NCBI GenBank assembly: GCA_026984795.1
Contig: JALSRK010000076.1
Coordinates: 1 to 64,000 of the forward strand
DNA: 64,000 bases
Direction of reading: 5' to 3'
DNA from: Solibacteraceae bacterium
GTDB lineage: Bacteria > Acidobacteriota > Terriglobia > Bryobacterales > Bryobacteraceae
Of this stretch, positions 28,482-36,735 are shown piece after piece. The notes beneath the pieces are model-generated. The model did not search any database. It worked only from the letters and a program-made list of their open reading frames with translations, and was not told where the DNA came from. The position numbers were made by a program, and so were the translations under genes. Position 1 is the first letter of the stretch, and every line of letters starts with the position of its first letter.

Positions 28482-28733
28482 GTGAGAAGGCGGCTACGCG
28501 AATATAGAGATATCCGGAGGGCCATCGACATTCCCGACGAACTCTACCGGGAGCTGAAGATCGTAGCGGCGAAACGGGGGATGACACCGGAGAGGGTCGT
28601 CTGGGAAGCTGTCGAACGTGGGGTGCATCGGGCGAGACGGACCAGCCGCCGGTTGCAGTTTCCTCTCCTCCACTCGGCCGAACCCGGCAGCCTGAACCTC
28701 ACCAACGCCGAGATCGACGAGTTTGTCGGCTGA
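28482..28733 (+). CDS. Orphan VapB-like antitoxin
   Basis: Small protein of 83 aa from the GTG at 28482. The segment IDIPDELYRELKIVAAKRGM followed by TPERVVWEAVERG is a ribbon-helix-helix-type DNA-binding domain, and the tail SAEPGSLNLTNAEIDEFVG is the motif with which many VapB antitoxins bind PIN-domain toxins. No PIN gene follows; the next gene is a convergent sulfatase 49 bases away. The start is uncertain because no ATG exists and GGAGG at 28516 lies inside the frame. It is either a solitary antitoxin left after toxin loss or a regulator. Confidence 0.65.
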   Translation: MRRRLREYRDIRRAIDIPDELYRELKIVAAKRGMTPERVVWEAVERGVHRARRTSRRLQFPLLHSAEPGSLNLTNAEIDEFVG

Positions 28734-28782
28734 CCCCGGCCGGCCCCCGACCCATCTGTAGGACCAGCGCACCGCCACCACG

Positions 28783-30174
28783 TCACATCGGCGTATACGG
28801 GCTCGGACCGCGGAGCCGCCGCCGCCCGCCCCCGAGCCCCCGCAGTTCCGCTTGTAGCTCTTTCTTCTTCGTGGCGTAGGCGGGGTCGGCCGCCAGGTTG
28901 CGTACCTGTTTCGGGTCGGCGTTGATGTCGTACATCTGCTCCCAGTCCGGAAAGCGGCAGTACATCCAGCCGTCGGCGGTCCGGACGCCGTCGAAGTCGG
29001 GTAGGCCCCACCGCGAGTTGAAGTACTCGTAGCGGAACGATCGCCGCCAGCCTTTCACCTCTTTCCCCTCGACCTGCCGCCGCAGGGACCGGCCTTCCAT
29101 CCAGTCCGGGACGTCCACGCCGGCCAGATCCAACACCGTCGGCGCCACGTCCAGGTTCAGCACCATGTCCTCGCAGATTCGCGGGTTGTACGGAACGAGC
29201 CGGGGATACCGCACGAGGAACGGAATCCGGATCGACTCCTCGTACATGAGCATTTTCGAGTAGAGGCGATGCTCGCCGAGGAAGTGCCCGTTGTCGGAGA
29301 TGTGGACGATGACGGTGTCTTCGCTCAACCCTCGATCGTCCAGCTCGTGGAGCAGACGGCCGAGGTTCTCGTCCACTGACTTGATGGTCCGGCAGAAGTT
29401 CTTGACGTACTGCTGATATTTCGCTTCGGGGTACAGCAGCTTGAGGAAGGCGTCGTGGTCGTGCTGGGTGGTGAACCAGGCCGGCTTGTCCGAGTGGTCT
29501 TCCTCGTAGGTCTCCGGCAGCGGGACGTCGATCTCCTCGTAGAGCGATTCCAAGTGCCGCGGCGGCGTGCAGGGCGCATGCGGAGCCTTCTGGGCGAGCC
29601 ACAGGAAGAAGGGCTTGTTGCGCGGGCGGGCGAGGAACTCGAGGGCCAGATCCATGAAGACATCGGTGGCGTAGCCGTGGAACTCGGTGCGGGTGCCGTT
29701 GACGTTCATCACCGGGTCGATGTACCGGCCCTGCCCGCGGACGCCGGCCCAGTAGTCGAACTCGGGCCGCGGCGTATCGCTCTTCGAGCCGATGTGCCAC
29801 TTGCCCACGAAGCCGGTCTCGTAGCCGGCCTGTTTCAGCAAGCCGGGAAAGATGACGGAGCCGGGCCGCAGGCCGGCGGCAAGGCGGTTGACGCCGTGGG
29901 TGCGCACGTCCTGGCCGGTGAACATGGTGGCCCGGCTGGGCGAGCAGAGCGAGAAAGTGACGAAGGCGTTGCGGAAGCAGACTCCGTTGGCGGCGATGCG
30001 GTCCAGGTTCGTCGTTCGCAGAAACTCGAAGCGGCTCCTGCCGCCGAACCAGCCCACCTGGTCGAAGCGCTGATCGTCCATGGCGTGGACGATGATGTTC
30101 GGCCGCCGGGGGCGCGCGTGCACCGCCGCGACGGCGGCCAGGGCGAAATCGCGGCGGGTGAGGGTCGGCGGCAT
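28783..30174 (-). CDS. Tat-exported type I sulfatase (Cys-type)
   Basis: Sulfatase of 463 aa. RRDFALAAVAAVHA at 7-20 is a twin-arginine signal. C77 in SLCSPSRATMFTG is the residue converted to formylglycine (C-x-P-S-R), so a formylglycine-generating enzyme is needed. Metal-binding residues appear in HAMDDQRFD and ISDNGHFLGEH, and FVGKWHIGS is the usual sulfate-contact segment. AGGGAGAAG precedes the ATG at 30174. It is divergent from the M19-like gene with 180 bases between, and converges with the antitoxin. Its target is probably a sulfated polysaccharide. Confidence 0.88.
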   Translation of the reverse strand: MPPTLTRRDFALAAVAAVHARPRRPNIIVHAMDDQRFDQVGWFGGRSRFEFLRTTNLDRIAANGVCFRNAFVTFSLCSPSRATMFTGQDVRTHGVNRLAAGLRPGSVIFPGLLKQAGYETGFVGKWHIGSKSDTPRPEFDYWAGVRGQGRYIDPVMNVNGTRTEFHGYATDVFMDLALEFLARPRNKPFFLWLAQKAPHAPCTPPRHLESLYEEIDVPLPETYEEDHSDKPAWFTTQHDHDAFLKLLYPEAKYQQYVKNFCRTIKSVDENLGRLLHELDDRGLSEDTVIVHISDNGHFLGEHRLYSKMLMYEESIRIPFLVRYPRLVPYNPRICEDMVLNLDVAPTVLDLAGVDVPDWMEGRSLRRQVEGKEVKGWRRSFRYEYFNSRWGLPDFDGVRTADGWMYCRFPDWEQMYDINADPKQVRNLAADPAYATKKKELQAELRGLGGGRRRLRGPSPYTPM

Positions 30175-30341
30175 TATCTTCTCCCTGAGATCGAGTTGGC
30201 CGTCGGGGCCCGCGCCGCGTGGTGGCCGCTGAGCCGCACCTCCGGCGCGGCGCCTCGTCCTCCAGTTTCCATACCTTGGGGCGAAGCTGCAAGAGCACGG
30301 CGGCGGGGAATCCGTTCGGGAGGATCCCAGCCGGCCGGTGG

Positions 30342-30347
30342 TATGAT
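30342..30347 (+). promoter_or_regulatory. TATGAT -10 box, leaderless start of M19-like gene
   Basis: TATGAT ends 7 bases before the ATG at 30355, which places the expected transcription start on the start codon itself. No clear -35 or Shine-Dalgarno is present. The same arrangement is seen at 19030 and, as TACAAT, at 53746. Confidence 0.45.
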
Positions 30348-30354
30348 TCCGGGC

Positions 30355-31635
30355 ATGAAACGGCGGCATTTCCTGACTGGCATTCCGGCCCTGGCGGCGG
30401 CCGCGGCAGGGCAATCCTGGGAGGCGAATTCGAAGATTCGGCGGGCGCGCGAGGCGGCGCTCGAGCTGTTGAAGCCGAGCCGGAAGGATCTCGAGCACGG
30501 CCTGGAACTGCATGCCCAGTCGGTGGTGGTGGAATCCTACGGGTTTTCGCCCCGCAGCGCCGTAGACGGGGACCGTCTGCGGGCGGCAATCGAGGCCGGA
30601 GCCTCGGGGGTCGAGCTGGACGACTTGAGCGAGTGGATGCGGATGACGCGCTATGTGGACGACCCTGCCGAGCGGGCCGAGTACCAGCAAGCCTGGGAGG
30701 CGTCCGGGGTCACCTGCGTCTTTCAGAACGCCGGCGAAGAAGGCCAGGACCCGCTGCGGATGCTGAAACGGCTGGCGCACTATACCTACGTCACCGACAT
30801 GATGCCCGATTTCGTCGTCAAGGCCGCCCGCCCGGACGAGATCGTCGGTGTCAAGAAACAGGGCAAGCATTGTCTCTACTTCTCGGCCAATGGCGTCCCG
30901 CTGGCCCAGCAGTGGGTCTCGGTGGAGGAAGAGCTGCGCTTCGTCCGCGTCTTTTTCGAACTGGGCATCCGCATGATGCACCTGACCTACAACCGGCGCA
31001 ACATGCTCGCCGACGGAGCCGCCGAGCCGGCCGACGCGGGTCTCAGCGATTTCGGCCGGGCGGCGATCGCCGAGCTGAACCGCACGGGCGTGATCGTGGA
31101 TGTGGCGCACAGCGGATGGCGGAGCAGCCTGGAAGCGGCGAAGGTCTCCAGCAAGCCGGTGGTGGCCAGCCACACGACGGTGGCCGCGCTGCACCGCCAC
31201 ATCCGCGCCAAGCCGGACAACGTGATCCGCGCCATCGCCGACACCGGCGGCTACGTAGGCATCTGCTGCGTGCCGGCGTTCCTGGGCGGCTCCGGCGACA
31301 TTACGGCGATGCTCGATCACATCGACTACGTGGTGAAGCGCTTCGGCGCCGACCACGTGGCCATCGGGACCGACATCGCCTACCTTTCCCGCAACTCGGA
31401 GCGGGAGTGGAAGAAGGTTCCGCCGCGCGGTCCCTCCCGGACGCCGTTCCGCGCCCTCTGGCCGCCGGATGCCTTCGCCGGCTACCCGAGCCGCCACCCG
31501 AGCATGGCGTGGACCAACTGGCCGCTGTTCACCGTGGGCCTGGTGCAGCGCGGCTACCGCGACGCCGATATCCAGAAGATCATCGGCGGCAACGTGCTCC
31601 GCGTGGCGCGGGCGGCGCTGGGCGAAACGGCGTGA
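30355..31635 (+). CDS. M19 membrane-dipeptidase-like protein, Tat-exported
   Basis: Product of 426 aa. MKRRHFLTGIPALAAAAAG is a twin-arginine signal. The dipeptidase barrel has GVIVDVAHSGWRS, KPVVASHTTVAAL and DHVAIGTDIAYL, which supply two metal His and the late Asp. However, the N-terminal HxD metal pair of true M19 enzymes (usually DGHND) is replaced by a segment reading VVVESYGFSP. It may therefore bind one metal or use other ligands, and may not be a dipeptidase. A leaderless-type promoter lies just upstream. The gene ends 84 bases before an IS3 remnant. Confidence 0.78.
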   Translation: MKRRHFLTGIPALAAAAAGQSWEANSKIRRAREAALELLKPSRKDLEHGLELHAQSVVVESYGFSPRSAVDGDRLRAAIEAGASGVELDDLSEWMRMTRYVDDPAERAEYQQAWEASGVTCVFQNAGEEGQDPLRMLKRLAHYTYVTDMMPDFVVKAARPDEIVGVKKQGKHCLYFSANGVPLAQQWVSVEEELRFVRVFFELGIRMMHLTYNRRNMLADGAAEPADAGLSDFGRAAIAELNRTGVIVDVAHSGWRSSLEAAKVSSKPVVASHTTVAALHRHIRAKPDNVIRAIADTGGYVGICCVPAFLGGSGDITAMLDHIDYVVKRFGADHVAIGTDIAYLSRNSEREWKKVPPRGPSRTPFRALWPPDAFAGYPSRHPSMAWTNWPLFTVGLVQRGYRDADIQKIIGGNVLRVARAALGETA

Positions 31636-31718
31636 CGCGGCGCCAGCGAACCCGGTCTCGAGAGCGCCTGAACCGCCCCGGATTTCCCGGAGACTCCATG
31701 AATTGGGGGGAGGGACGA

Positions 31719-32065
31719 ATGGCAACCGGAAGCAAGTTCTCACCGGAGGTCCGGGGGCAGGCGGTCCGGCTGGTGGAGGAGAGCCAAGGGGAACCCCCTT
31801 CCGGGTGGGCGGCGATCTGTTCGGTGGCGGCGAAGCTGGGCTGCGGGCCGGAGACGTTGCGCAAGTGGATCCGGCAGGCCGAGATCGACTCGGGCCGGCG
31901 GCCGGGCTGCACGACGGCCGATCCGGCGGAGCGGTGGTTCCGGGCTTGCCGTGGAGCTGGCGACGCTGAACTGGGTGGATTGGTTCAACAACCGGCGGTT
32001 GCCGGGACCGATCGGCTACGTGCCGCCGCCGGAGTTCGAGGCGATGTATGATCAAACGCACGGCG
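31719..32065 (+). mobile_element. Deleted IS3-family (IS407-like) insertion sequence remnant
   Basis: From the ATG at 31719 the frame encodes the front of an IS3 OrfA (KFSPEVRGQAVRLVEES, WAAICSVAAKLGCGPETLRK, WIRQAEIDSGRRPG). At about 31940 it breaks, and another frame continues with the very end of OrfB: VELATLNWVDWFNNRRLPG followed by IGYVPPPEFEAMY. Everything between, including the DDE catalytic core, is deleted, so the element cannot move by itself. No intact terminal inverted repeats were recognised. The OrfB tail is in frame with the sulfatase downstream but is not part of it. Confidence 0.85.
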
Positions 32066-32175
32066 CCTCCGAGAAGGAGGTCTGTGTCACGTACTCGAGC
32101 CTCGAGGGAACCCGGGGCGATTCACGGCACGTCAGCGGTGGTTTCGTGAGAGAATGTGCCGGGAGATCGAGAGAT

Positions 32176-33972
32176 ATGCGCAAGACGTTCCGATACAATC
32201 TGAGCCGGCGCGACATGATCCGCGGCGCGCTGGGGGCGACGGGTCTCGCTCTCGGGGGCTGCCGCGGCGGCGCCGGACGGCCGAACATCCTGTGGATGAT
32301 CGCCGAGGACTTCTGCCCCGACCTGGGTTGCTACGGCAACAAGGATCTTCAGACTCCGAACCTGGACCGCCTGGCGAGCCAGGGCATGCGCTTCACTCGG
32401 GCGTTCGTCACCGGGCCCGTCTGCTCGGCCTCGCGCTCGGCGCTGGCCACGGGCATGTACCAGACGACGATCGGGGCCCAGAATCACCGCAGCCACCGCC
32501 AGGACGACTACCGGCTGCCCGAGCCGGTGCGCGTCTTCACGCACTTCCTGCAAGACGCCGGCTACCACACCTCGAACCTGAAGAACTCGCACGGGCTCCA
32601 CGGCACCGGCAAGACAGATTTCAATTTCCACGCCGAGCATGTCTTCGACGGCGAAGACTGGAGTGAGCGGCGCCCGGGCCAGCCCTTCTACGCCCAGATC
32701 AATTTCTCCGAGACGCACCGGCCGTTCCGGCGCTTCCCGAAGGATCCGACGGACCCGGACAAGCTGACGACGCTGCCGCCGTACTACCCGGACCATCCGG
32801 CGGTCCGGCTCGACTGGGCCTGTTATCTGGACGACGCAAAGCATCTGGACGTGAAAGTGGGCCGCGTGCTCGGGCGGCTGGAGGAAGAGGGCCTGGCCGA
32901 GGACACGATCGTGTTCTTCTTCGCCGATCACGGCCGGCCCATGCCCCGGGGCAAGCAGTTCCTCTACGACGCCGGCATCCACATCCCGCTGATCGTGCGC
33001 GTGCCGGAGAAGTTCTCCGTTGAAGGTTACCAGGCCGGGGGGACCTTCGAGGAACTGGTGAGCGCCATCGATATCACCGCTACCACGCTGCAATTGGCCG
33101 GCATCGATCCGCCCGCCTACATGGAGGGGCGCCCGTTCTTTGGCCCCGCAGTGAAACCCCGCACTTATATCATCGCCGCTCGGGACCGCTGCGACGAGAC
33201 GGTGGACCGCATCCGGTGCGTCCGCGACAAGCAGTTCAAATACATCAAGAACTTCTTCCCGGACCGGCCCTATACCCAGCAGAACGTCTATAAGGACACG
33301 CAGTACGCCACGCTGGCGGTGATGCGCCAGCTCAAAGAAGCAGGCAAGCTCACCGGCCCGGCGGCGCAGTTCCTGGCCGATACGCGCCCGCCGGAAGAGC
33401 TTTACGACTTGGAGAAAGACCCGTACGAGATCCACAACCTGGCCGATGACCCGGCGCACGCCTCCGAGCTCGAGAAGATGCGCCGCATCCTGGAGGACTG
33501 GATCCAGTCCACGGGTGACAAGGGCCAGTTCCTGGAGCATCAAGTCCAGGAACAGGACAAGTACCGCAGCGAAGTGGACGGCTGGTGCACGCGGACGCGG
33601 GCGCTGGCGTCGAAGGCCGGCGGGCGGCTGAAGGTGGAGACCTTCGGCAAGGGGGCCCATCTGCTCCGGGCCTATGTAGCCCAGGGGCCCGGTTTCGAGA
33701 TCGAGTGCCGGGCGCGGTGCAAGAAGGTTTCCATCACCGGCTTCCGGTGGGGAACGATCGAGGATCTGCGGAATCCGAAGCTCCGTACGGCCGTAGACCT
33801 GCCTGCCGACGGGAAGTGGCACACCTGGCGCGGGTCTTTCGAGGCTCCAGGCTGGCTGGCGCAGATGGAGTTCCAGTTCTCAGAGGAGCCGGGCGAGGTG
33901 GAGTTCGACTGGATCCGGCTATGGCGCCGGGACGGCGCTCGGAAGCAGCTTGTCAAAGAGTGGAGATTCTGA
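32176..33972 (+). CDS. Type I sulfatase, predicted Tat lipoprotein
   Basis: Sulfatase of 598 aa. The N-terminus SRRDMIRGALGATGLALGGC joins a twin-arginine motif to a lipobox with C29. C83 in PVCSASRSALATGMYQ is the formylglycine precursor in the C-S-A-S-R variant. WMIAEDFCPD and FFADHGRPMPRGKQ provide metal ligands. The active-site variant and length resemble heparan N-sulfatase/S1_8-type enzymes. About 100 residues at the C-terminus form an extra beta domain (LLRAYVAQGPGFEIECRARC). The ATG at 32176 follows GGGAGATCGAGAG; the open frame further upstream is the IS remnant. It ends at a strong convergent hairpin. Confidence 0.87.
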   Translation: MRKTFRYNLSRRDMIRGALGATGLALGGCRGGAGRPNILWMIAEDFCPDLGCYGNKDLQTPNLDRLASQGMRFTRAFVTGPVCSASRSALATGMYQTTIGAQNHRSHRQDDYRLPEPVRVFTHFLQDAGYHTSNLKNSHGLHGTGKTDFNFHAEHVFDGEDWSERRPGQPFYAQINFSETHRPFRRFPKDPTDPDKLTTLPPYYPDHPAVRLDWACYLDDAKHLDVKVGRVLGRLEEEGLAEDTIVFFFADHGRPMPRGKQFLYDAGIHIPLIVRVPEKFSVEGYQAGGTFEELVSAIDITATTLQLAGIDPPAYMEGRPFFGPAVKPRTYIIAARDRCDETVDRIRCVRDKQFKYIKNFFPDRPYTQQNVYKDTQYATLAVMRQLKEAGKLTGPAAQFLADTRPPEELYDLEKDPYEIHNLADDPAHASELEKMRRILEDWIQSTGDKGQFLEHQVQEQDKYRSEVDGWCTRTRALASKAGGRLKVETFGKGAHLLRAYVAQGPGFEIECRARCKKVSITGFRWGTIEDLRNPKLRTAVDLPADGKWHTWRGSFEAPGWLAQMEFQFSEEPGEVEFDWIRLWRRDGARKQLVKEWRF

Positions 33973-33979
33973 GCGGGCC

Positions 33980-34011
33980 GAGCCGGCCGGGCGTGGTGTG
34001 CCGGCCGGCTC
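33980..34011. terminator. Bidirectional hairpin between convergent genes
   Basis: GAGCCGGCCGG (33980-33990) and CCGGCCGGCTC (34001-34011) form a perfect 11-bp stem with a ten-base loop, 8 bases after the sulfatase stop and 13 bases after the end of the opposing gene. It would fold in both transcripts. No U-tract is present. Confidence 0.5.
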
Positions 34012-34023
34012 CAGCGGCCGCGG

Positions 34024-34587
34024 CTAGTCTGTCTGCTTTTCGAGGACCAGCAGCAGGCGCTTGCCGCGCTCGAACATGCCCACTACCCGGTAGCCCTGCT
34101 CGATGCTGCTCTTCAGCGTCACCTGCATGGTGGCCGGCATAGTGGCGTCGAGCATCAGGTACTCGTAGGTCCCTTTCGACCGCGGACCCTTCTCCATGAT
34201 GATCACGATGTCGCCCTTGCCCAGGGTCTTGCTCTTGATGGTCATGGTGTTGGGCAGGATGCGGTAGCCCTGGGCCCCGCCGTGGCTGACCTGCTGCTCG
34301 AGCTTGGTCATGTCGCCGGCGGCGGCGATGTAGTATTCGTAAGTCTCCTTGCCGGAGGTCTTCTCGAGCAGCAGCCGGATGCGGTCGCCGCCGCTGAAGG
34401 AGCCCGTCACGACGTGGATGCCGTTCTGGCCGGCCTTGTTGAGGTCGCCGTGAAGCTTCTTCACGTCGCCGCGGGAGAGCACTTGGTAGTCCCGGGTGAG
34501 GTCGAGCTTCTGCGCCGCGGCCGGGGCCGCGGTCAGGGCCAGCAGAGCGAGGCCCGCCAGGGCGATCGTTGGATGGGTGGTTCTCAT
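34024..34587 (-). CDS. Secreted protein of unknown function
   Basis: Product of 187 aa. MRTTHPTIALAGLALLALTA with a PAAAQ cleavage site is a clear signal peptide. The mature part contains two similar halves, each with a YxV/YRI-type strand, then a TYEY/TYEYL segment (GKETYEYYIAA; GTYEYLMLDA), suggesting a duplicated alpha/beta fold. GAGGAGGA precedes the ATG at 34587. It starts 33 bases after the hpt stop, so it is probably the last gene of a three-gene transcript with hpt. No family is recognised. Confidence 0.75.
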   Translation of the reverse strand: MRTTHPTIALAGLALLALTAAPAAAQKLDLTRDYQVLSRGDVKKLHGDLNKAGQNGIHVVTGSFSGGDRIRLLLEKTSGKETYEYYIAAAGDMTKLEQQVSHGGAQGYRILPNTMTIKSKTLGKGDIVIIMEKGPRSKGTYEYLMLDATMPATMQVTLKSSIEQGYRVVGMFERGKRLLLVLEKQTD

Positions 34588-34619
34588 GAGTCCTCCTCGA
34601 ATGACAGCGTAGCGTGTCA

Positions 34620-35210
34620 CTATTCTGATGCGGTCGGCGGGCGTGCGGGTGCGCCGGATTGGTCGGCCATGACGCCGGGTTTCATGACCGCGATGTAGGG
34701 CAGGTTGCGGTAGAGCTGCCGGTAGTCGAGGCCGTAGCCGATGACGAAACGGTCCGGGATTTCGAAGCAGCGGAAGCGCACGGGCACCTCGACGAGCCGC
34801 CGCGAGGTGCGGTCGAGCAGCGTGCAGACGGCCAGCGAGTTCGGCCCGCGCCCGGCCAGGGTGCGGAGCAGGTAGGTGGCCGTAAGGCCGGTATCGACGA
34901 TGTCTTCCACCAGCAGGACGTCTTCGCCCTCGATGGGCTCGTCGAGATCCTTGGCGATACGCACCACGCCGGGGGAGCTGCGCTGGGAGGCGAAGCTCGA
35001 GATGGCCAGGAAGTCGATCTTTACCGGGATCCCGATGGCGCGGGTCAGCTCGGTCAAGAAATAGACCGAGCCTTTCAGCACGGCGATGAGCTTGAGATCC
35101 TTGCCCCGATAATGCTCGCTGATCTCGGAGCCTACTTCGGCGATGCGCCGGCGGATCTGGTCGCCGGTGAACAGGACGCGTTCGATGCCCGGCGGCTCGG
35201 GAATCGTCAT
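34620..35210 (-). CDS. hpt: Hypoxanthine phosphoribosyltransferase
   Basis: Purine salvage enzyme of 196 aa that makes IMP (or GMP) from hypoxanthine (or guanine) and PRPP. The PRPP-binding loop is LLVEDIVDTGLTA, the flexible-loop region is FLAISSFASQRSS, and DRFVIGYGLDYRQLYRNLPY is the usual base-binding C-terminal segment. The ATG is fixed by a four-base overlap (ATGA) with the upstream kinase-like gene. Members of this family often precede tilS or ftsH; here it is coupled to an unusual fusion protein instead. Cytoplasmic. Confidence 0.93.
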   Translation of the reverse strand: MTIPEPPGIERVLFTGDQIRRRIAEVGSEISEHYRGKDLKLIAVLKGSVYFLTELTRAIGIPVKIDFLAISSFASQRSSPGVVRIAKDLDEPIEGEDVLLVEDIVDTGLTATYLLRTLAGRGPNSLAVCTLLDRTSRRLVEVPVRFRCFEIPDRFVIGYGLDYRQLYRNLPYIAVMKPGVMADQSGAPARPPTASE

Positions 35211-36160
35211 ACCCGCATCGTACGCTCAGCGAGACCGTATTTGAAAATCAGGTTCTGGAAGTCCTTCTGGTAGAAGACCTGGATGTTGACGCCGGGATAG
35301 AGGCGGCGGAGGCGGCGTATCTTGCGGTTCTTGCGGGTGACCAGGGCCTGTTTCATGGTGGTGAGCTCGACGTAGAGGTCGAACTCGGGCAGGTAGAAGT
35401 CCGGGGTGAAGGCTTCGAGCACGTTGCCGTTCTCGTCCCACCGCAGGGGGAAGCTCCGCGGCTCGTACTCCCAGGCGATGCGGTAGAAGTCGAGCAGGCT
35501 GGCGAAGATCTCCTCGCTGGGGTGCTCGAAGCGGGGCCTCTCGAGGCCCAGATCGCCGGGCGGAGGAATGCGGTGGCGGGCCAGGTTGAGGCGCGCCTGG
35601 AACTGGATTTCCCGCTCGGTGGCCTGCGGCATGGGGCCTTCCTCCAGGAGGCCGCGGCGGGAGGCGGCCTCGGCCAGTAAGGCGGCGACGGCCTCGCTGT
35701 CCATCAGAGCGGCGTTGAAGGTGAGGTCGAAAAGTTCGGGTGCGGCGGTGGCCCGTCCGAAGCGGCGGCGCCGCAGGGCCCGGCGTTCCTTGTCCAGGCG
35801 GCTGAGCAGTTCCCGGGCGGCCGGGCGCTCCAGACCGCGCTCCAGCATCAGCATCCCCGTGCGGTAGGAAGCCGGGGCGACGATGTAGGCCCGCAGCACC
35901 GCCGGGTACTGGCGCAACACGAATTCCGCCCCGGGGAAGCAAGCCACCAGGTGGCCGGCGGCGGCCAACCGGGCGAGGATCGAAGAGAGCAGATGGGGCC
36001 ACGCCTTCTCGGGCAGCTCCGGCGCCGGACCATACTGCTCCTCGACCAGGCGGTGGAGGCGGGTTGCGGTGAACAGCTCGATGCCCAGCTTTCGCGCCGT
36101 CAACCGGGCGGCTTCTTCTACCCGGCAGCCCGCCTGCCCGGAGACCGTCAAGACCGCCAT
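35207..36160 (-). CDS. Cytidylate-kinase-like protein fused to a PD-(D/E)xK nuclease-like domain
   Basis: Product of 317 aa with two parts. The N-terminal 185 residues resemble the cytidylate-kinase-like family: VSGQAGCRVEEAARLTARKL with a relaxed P-loop (GQAGCR), GHLVACFPGAEFVLR, and an Arg-rich lid (KERRALRRRRFG). The C-terminal 110 residues look like a restriction-endonuclease fold: AWEYEPRSFPL, then FTPDFYLPEFDLYVELT and QALVTRKNRKIRRL. The PD-x(n)-E pair is there, but Thr replaces the last Lys. The loss of canonical residues in both parts suggests sensing or binding. It overlaps hpt by four bases and so may act in nucleotide metabolism or its control. Confidence 0.6.
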   Translation of the reverse strand: MAVLTVSGQAGCRVEEAARLTARKLGIELFTATRLHRLVEEQYGPAPELPEKAWPHLLSSILARLAAAGHLVACFPGAEFVLRQYPAVLRAYIVAPASYRTGMLMLERGLERPAARELLSRLDKERRALRRRRFGRATAAPELFDLTFNAALMDSEAVAALLAEAASRRGLLEEGPMPQATEREIQFQARLNLARHRIPPPGDLGLERPRFEHPSEEIFASLLDFYRIAWEYEPRSFPLRWDENGNVLEAFTPDFYLPEFDLYVELTTMKQALVTRKNRKIRRLRRLYPGVNIQVFYQKDFQNLIFKYGLAERTMRV

Positions 36161-36266
36161 TCAGCGCCATCATATCAGCTTGCCGGGACGGCTTTGCGGG
36201 GGAGCGCGGGGCGTTTGCGGGAGCCGCTCGTTCCCTGCCCGAGCCGCCGGGCTAGGATGCGTTACG

Positions 36267-36638
36267 GTGAAGAGGATGCGACCTCTGCCGTGGCGGTCGG
36301 CCCTGCCCGTCTTCCTGGCGGGCGTGACGGTGACCGCCGTCTTCATCATCAACCTCTGCGACTGGATCTTCGACTGCGGCTGCCGCTCCTGGTGGGCCGG
36401 CGCAGTGGACTACTGCAACATCCACGATCCGAACAGCCGGCACTGCCCCTGGTGCAGCGTGGGGAACCTGGGGTTCGTGCTGGTCTTTCTGGGAATCGCG
36501 ATCCCGCAGGCGGCGCTGAGCCTGTTTCCCCGGAGTTGGAAGTGGCCCTGGCGCCTGCTGGCCGTGCTGGCGGCCTTCCCCGCCGCCGGCTGGGCGATCG
36601 GCCTGGCGATGGGCTGGTGGATGGGCTACTGGGACTGA
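36267..36638 (+). CDS. Small cysteine-rich integral membrane protein
   Basis: Product of 123 aa from the GTG at 36267 (AGGA lies about 9 bases upstream; ATG 36276 is an alternative). There are about three to four membrane helices (LPVFLAGVTVTAVFIINLC, LGFVLVFLGIAIPQAAL, LLAVLAAFPAAGWAIGLAM). Between the first two is a loop with six cysteines: CDWIFDCGC, DYCNIHDP and HCPWCSVG. The CxC and CPWC motifs suggest a metal- or disulfide-active periplasmic loop. No family is recognised. It is divergent from the kinase-like/hpt operon. Confidence 0.65.
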   Translation: MKRMRPLPWRSALPVFLAGVTVTAVFIINLCDWIFDCGCRSWWAGAVDYCNIHDPNSRHCPWCSVGNLGFVLVFLGIAIPQAALSLFPRSWKWPWRLLAVLAAFPAAGWAIGLAMGWWMGYWD

Positions 36639-36735
36639 GCGGCGGGGCGAGGGCCGGCGCGGAACGTTGCGGTCCGCCGCCCCGGCGGCATAGACTCGGT
36701 CTGCGGTAGATCAAGCCACGGAGGTGACCGGATCC

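Noticed and set aside
30175-32061. N-terminal extension of the minus-strand sulfatase to 1092 aa
   Set aside because: The extension lies antisense to the M19-like gene and the IS remnant. The true start at 30174 has a ribosome-binding site and a Tat signal.
31951-32175. N-terminal extension of the plus-strand sulfatase
   Set aside because: The extra residues are the tail of IS3 OrfB, in frame by chance. The Tat/lipobox start at 32176 is the real one.
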